Positions 61,276 to 64,000 of a stretch of DNA of 64,000 bases are shown here, one piece after another. This stretch comes from an uncultured Akkermansia sp. (GTDB taxonomy: Bacteria > Verrucomicrobiota > Verrucomicrobiia > Verrucomicrobiales > Akkermansiaceae), in the NCBI GenBank assembly GCA_904501975.1, contig CAJGCZ010000005.1, positions 8,304 to 72,303 of the forward strand. Reading direction: 5' to 3'. The position numbers and the translations under genes are program-made. The notes beneath the pieces are model-generated. The model saw nothing but the letters and a program-made list of their open reading frames with translations. It did no database searches and had not been told where the DNA came from. Position 1 is the first letter of the stretch, and each line of letters starts with the position of its first letter.

Positions 61276-63672
61276 TTATTCCACGGTAATGTGCATTTCT
61301 TTGACGGCGGATTGGCCGTAGTGGTTGTACAGGGTGTATTTAATGACATCCACCCCGGAGAAGCCGGGCTTGGGGGTGTAGATGGCGTGGCCGTTGTCCT
61401 GCATGCTGACATTGCCACCCATTTGCGTGGAGGGCACCCACTCGATGCGAGATTTCTCGGCAAAGCTGAGCAGTTCTGCGCTGCCACAGGCAATGGAGAA
61501 GGGGGTGTTTTTGGCGGTGCGCAGCTCCTTGGGTTGGGCAAGGTAGGTGAGATCCCACTTGGGCAGCTTTTTGTTGTTCAGATAGGCTGCGGCGCCCTCG
61601 GAGGCAAAGAGCTTGAAGTGGGCAAAGTAGGGACGGACATCGCGCTGGGCGCTTTCTGACAAGCCGATGAGGTAGCGGTCTATCTTGGCTTGGTCCACAT
61701 CTGCATTGATCACAAAGGGCCAGGTGTACATGTCGCCATTGATGTCGCGCAGGCGCTTGATGGTGGTTTTGACACACTCCCAGCCAAAGGTTTCGGCATA
61801 ACCAATCATCATGGAGGTGATGGGGTACGACCAATGGTGCGTGCCCTTGGTGCTGATTTTGTACCATTGGTCCTGCATGATTTCCTGCATGGATTGATCG
61901 TTCTTATCGAAGAGGCGGCGCAGGTGCTGGTCGTGAGAATCCTTCCAGTTAAAGGCTTTGCCCTCGCGAGCCTTCATGTAGTAGCCGCCCCAGTTGGTGG
62001 TGGATTCGGCCCAGAAGGAGAGCTCCATCTCCCAGAAGTCGCTGTGGTGGCCGTGCTCGTGCAGGAAGAGGGCGGAGTTGTTGGCTTGCATGGCGGGCAG
62101 ATTGAGCAGGTAGGCCATGTTTTTGCGCTCCCATTGCAGCGGCCAGAAGGAGATGCCCTCCTCTGCATAATGGCCGGAGTGCATGCGGAAGGCTACCTTG
62201 GGATAGTAGGCGTAGAAGTCCTCCAAATCCCGGTTGTTGGTGTTCCACCATGTCATGATTTCTGTGGGGTTGGTGACGGCTTGCAGTACATCTCGCGGAG
62301 CCAGTAGAATGATGTGCTCGCTCACCAGCTCACCCCAGGGAGCAGGGGCGTTTTTGAGGGTCTGCCAGTCTTTATCCGTGTGTTGGCCGAGGATGAAGCG
62401 GGGGGCTTGGATGGCGCCGTCGATGGTGACGGGGGTGGCTGCCATGGGGATTTCTCTCGGTACTTTCAGCAGCATTAAACCGCCGTGCGGGGTGATGATG
62501 GTGGTGGTGGCTTTGTCGAGCTTGAACCACTGCGTGGTATTGGGCATGCACACCAGCGGGCGGTTTTGGTGCGGGAAGTGGTGGCCTACTTGCACTTCCA
62601 AATTTTTGCCGACGTATTCTTGCGGAATGGTGATGCTGACAGGCTTGCCGGGCAGGGCATAGGTGCCGAGGGAGACGTACTCCTCTCGCCATTTATCGGC
62701 ATGGGAGTTCAGCTTTTGGGTGACCTTGACGGGTTTTGCCGAGGCGGGGATTTCTCCCAGTGAGCCGGCTAAGCGGTGGGCGCCGAGCTTGAGCAGTTGC
62801 TTCTCGGAGAGTGTTTTTAACCACGCGTCTTCCATGTGCAACAGGGTTTTTGCCACGGGGTTGCTGACGGGGGATTCCGGCGTGGCAACAATGCCCTCTG
62901 CCAGTTTGGCATAGTGCTGCATGCCTTGGCTGTAGGCGGCGGGGGAGCCGGCGGCCAGCAGGCTTTGTGCTTTTTTGAGGGCTGCATCCAGCACCACGAG
63001 GTCGTCCTTGTGCAGCTTGTTCAGCCATGTGGCGAGTTGTTGTTTCGGCTGTTTGCCCAGCTCTTCCAGCAAGGCGTTGCCACGGGCCTCGGTGGTGGTG
63101 GTGTGCTGCCAAATTTTGTGTTGGTCTGCTGTAAGCACGGGGTGCAGGCAGTGCGTGGGGATGAGTGATTTTTTGATGCCGGGGCCTTCCCAGGCAACGG
63201 ACACGTGTTCGTCGTTGATGGCCTCGCGGTACAGAACGGAGAAGGCGTATTTTTTGCCTTGCTCGAGCTTGATTTTGGTGGAGACTCCTGTGTAGTGGTG
63301 GCGCGGCTTGAAGGAGTTGACGCTGCAAATGACATGGAGCTTGTCCGTGCTGTCGTTCGGGCTCAGCAGCAGCTCGGCGGAGTCATCGGCAGAGAGATAG
63401 AAGGTGTATTCGCCCGTGGTTGGCACCGTAAGCATGCAGGTGAAGCGGGCGCAGTAGTGGTCCATGCCCGTGGCGTATTCATCGATGGCGCCTTTAATGT
63501 AGATGGCATCAGCCGGGCGTTTCTCGAAGATGGGGAGCAAGTCCAACATTTTGCCGGATTTTACGTTGTGCCATTGCTCCAGCACCACGCCGTTTTCCGG
63601 CAGAGGTGTGGGAGTGCCCGCTGCCACGGCGGTAGTGGCCAACAAGATGCTCAAGAAAGATGTGCGTTTCAT
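61276..63672 (-). CDS. secreted PA14-M60 (enhancin-like) zinc metallopeptidase
   Basis: 798 residues from MKRTSFLSILLATTAVAAG, a signal peptide. Residues about 30-180 form a PA14-type carbohydrate-binding domain (FTCMLTVPTTGEYTFYLSAD, VSVAWEGPGIKKSLIP). A helical linker is followed by the M60/PF13402 catalytic domain with zinc motif HEHGHH (His538, Glu539, His542) and third ligand Glu556 in FWAESTTNWGG. The C-terminus resembles a cadherin/Big-like module (YTPKPGFSGVDVIKYTLYN). M60 enzymes cleave mucin-type O-glycoproteins, and Akkermansia has active members. Probably surface-bound or secreted mucin degradation. Divergent neighbours are repeats only. Confidence 0.93.
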   Translation of the reverse strand: MKRTSFLSILLATTAVAAGTPTPLPENGVVLEQWHNVKSGKMLDLLPIFEKRPADAIYIKGAIDEYATGMDHYCARFTCMLTVPTTGEYTFYLSADDSAELLLSPNDSTDKLHVICSVNSFKPRHHYTGVSTKIKLEQGKKYAFSVLYREAINDEHVSVAWEGPGIKKSLIPTHCLHPVLTADQHKIWQHTTTTEARGNALLEELGKQPKQQLATWLNKLHKDDLVVLDAALKKAQSLLAAGSPAAYSQGMQHYAKLAEGIVATPESPVSNPVAKTLLHMEDAWLKTLSEKQLLKLGAHRLAGSLGEIPASAKPVKVTQKLNSHADKWREEYVSLGTYALPGKPVSITIPQEYVGKNLEVQVGHHFPHQNRPLVCMPNTTQWFKLDKATTTIITPHGGLMLLKVPREIPMAATPVTIDGAIQAPRFILGQHTDKDWQTLKNAPAPWGELVSEHIILLAPRDVLQAVTNPTEIMTWWNTNNRDLEDFYAYYPKVAFRMHSGHYAEEGISFWPLQWERKNMAYLLNLPAMQANNSALFLHEHGHHSDFWEMELSFWAESTTNWGGYYMKAREGKAFNWKDSHDQHLRRLFDKNDQSMQEIMQDQWYKISTKGTHHWSYPITSMMIGYAETFGWECVKTTIKRLRDINGDMYTWPFVINADVDQAKIDRYLIGLSESAQRDVRPYFAHFKLFASEGAAAYLNNKKLPKWDLTYLAQPKELRTAKNTPFSIACGSAELLSFAEKSRIEWVPSTQMGGNVSMQDNGHAIYTPKPGFSGVDVIKYTLYNHYGQSAVKEMHITVE

Positions 63673-63814
63673 ACTCGTGTGTGTGTTGAAATCCCTGCAA
63701 TCGGAAATCATTTGCCCTCCAATTGCTATAACAGTTTGGCATATTCCCCCGCCTTTGGCAAGCCTTTTTGTGGCAAGGTGCTACGCGTATGGTCATTAAC
63801 TGATTTGGCTCTGT

Positions 63815-64000
63815 TAAACTATACAGTTGATAAATGGGAGTTTGTCGGCCCTCCGTACTACGCACCGCAGGTGCGTTCTTCACTACAGCGCCAGCTGTTC
63901 TTCACCATCTGCCGCAGGCAGATTCTTCACCATGCCCAACGGGCATTCTTCACCACGGCGTCAGCCGTTCTTCTCCCAAATACCGCGAGCGTAGCGAGCC
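63815..64000 (+). repeat. mini-hairpin array C (continues to or past the window edge)
   Basis: Border GTTGATAAATGG (about 63826) and CCTCCGTACTA, then CGCACC-GCA-GGTGCG (63861-63875), TTCTTCACTA, CAGC-GCCA-GCTG (63886-63897), TTCTTCACCA, TCTGCC-GCA-GGCAGA (63908-63922), TTCTTCACCA, TGCCC-AAC-GGGCA (63933-63945), TTCTTCACCA, CGGC-GTCA-GCCG (63956-63967), TTCTTC, then ACCGCGAGCGTAGCGAGCC at the edge, a module shared with the large elements at 41.8 and 58.4 kb. The most complete of the four arrays. Confidence 0.88.

Overview
The window looks like chromosomal DNA of a Gram-negative gut bacterium of the Verrucomicrobiota, most likely Akkermansia or a close relative. This rests on two secreted proteins that end in the PEP-CTERM-like tail PEPTTATLSLLAL followed by RRRR, on an M60-type (mucin/glycopeptide) peptidase, on meso-diaminopimelate dehydrogenase, and on the mix of Wza/Wzc-type export genes with outer-membrane barrels. 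Assignment is by protein flavour only. Several clean sigma70-type promoters (TTGACA/TATAAT, 16-18 bp spacing) can be read directly.

Layout. 1-2397: the N-terminal 680 codons of a compact Cas9 run off the left edge; divergent from it is a small structured RNA gene with its own promoter and terminator (tracrRNA candidate). 2.7-7.6 kb: rplM-rpsI, infA with an N-terminal extension, rho, a YebC-family gene and tRNA-Pro. 7.8-14.6 kb: a TolA-like one-helix membrane protein, an NrfD/cytochrome c/membrane-protein respiratory operon, a lone RND-type adaptor, and the operon ending gatC-gatA-thiD. 18.2-23.4 kb: two tRNA-Gly genes and an envelope-polymer export cluster (secreted protein, outer-membrane barrel, Wzc-like tyrosine kinase, Wza-like export protein). 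23.4-30.5 kb: a GT28 glycolipid glycosyltransferase, coaX, acpP, a LysM protein, ilvB and an O-antigen-ligase-like membrane protein. 30.7-31.5 kb: a decayed IS66 transposase. 31.7-40.3 kb: rpsO, an NfeD/flotillin pair and three consecutive exported ankyrin-repeat proteins. 40.4-47 kb: two L,D-transpeptidase lipoproteins, a Xer recombinase, an exported transglutaminase-like protein and a two-component system. 47.6-57.3 kb: a 3,228-residue repeat surface protein. 57.7-64 kb: a SprT-like gene, ddh, a small PEP-CTERM protein and a PA14-M60 peptidase.

The most unusual material is between the genes. Four intergenic sites (about 42.2, 47.1, 57.6 and 63.9 kb) carry an ordered series of tiny perfect hairpins with GCA, GNNA or AAC loops, each followed by the same 10-base linker TTCTTCACYA. 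Stem bases change in a compensatory way between sites, which argues for a folded RNA or single-stranded DNA. Larger palindromic elements built from related mini-hairpins occur at 41.8-42.4 and 58.4-58.8 kb. Heptanucleotide tandem repeats (GGATTTT x15, TGTTGAA x7) form a third class. A fourth structure, a pair of exact 19-bp inverted repeats flanking 210 bp of AT-rich DNA upstream of the giant surface-protein gene, has the architecture of an invertible promoter.

Together the genes describe an envelope-focused bacterium that makes and exports a surface polymer, builds DAP-type peptidoglycan with L,D-transpeptidase modification, and secretes glycoprotein-directed peptidase and large adhesin-like proteins.
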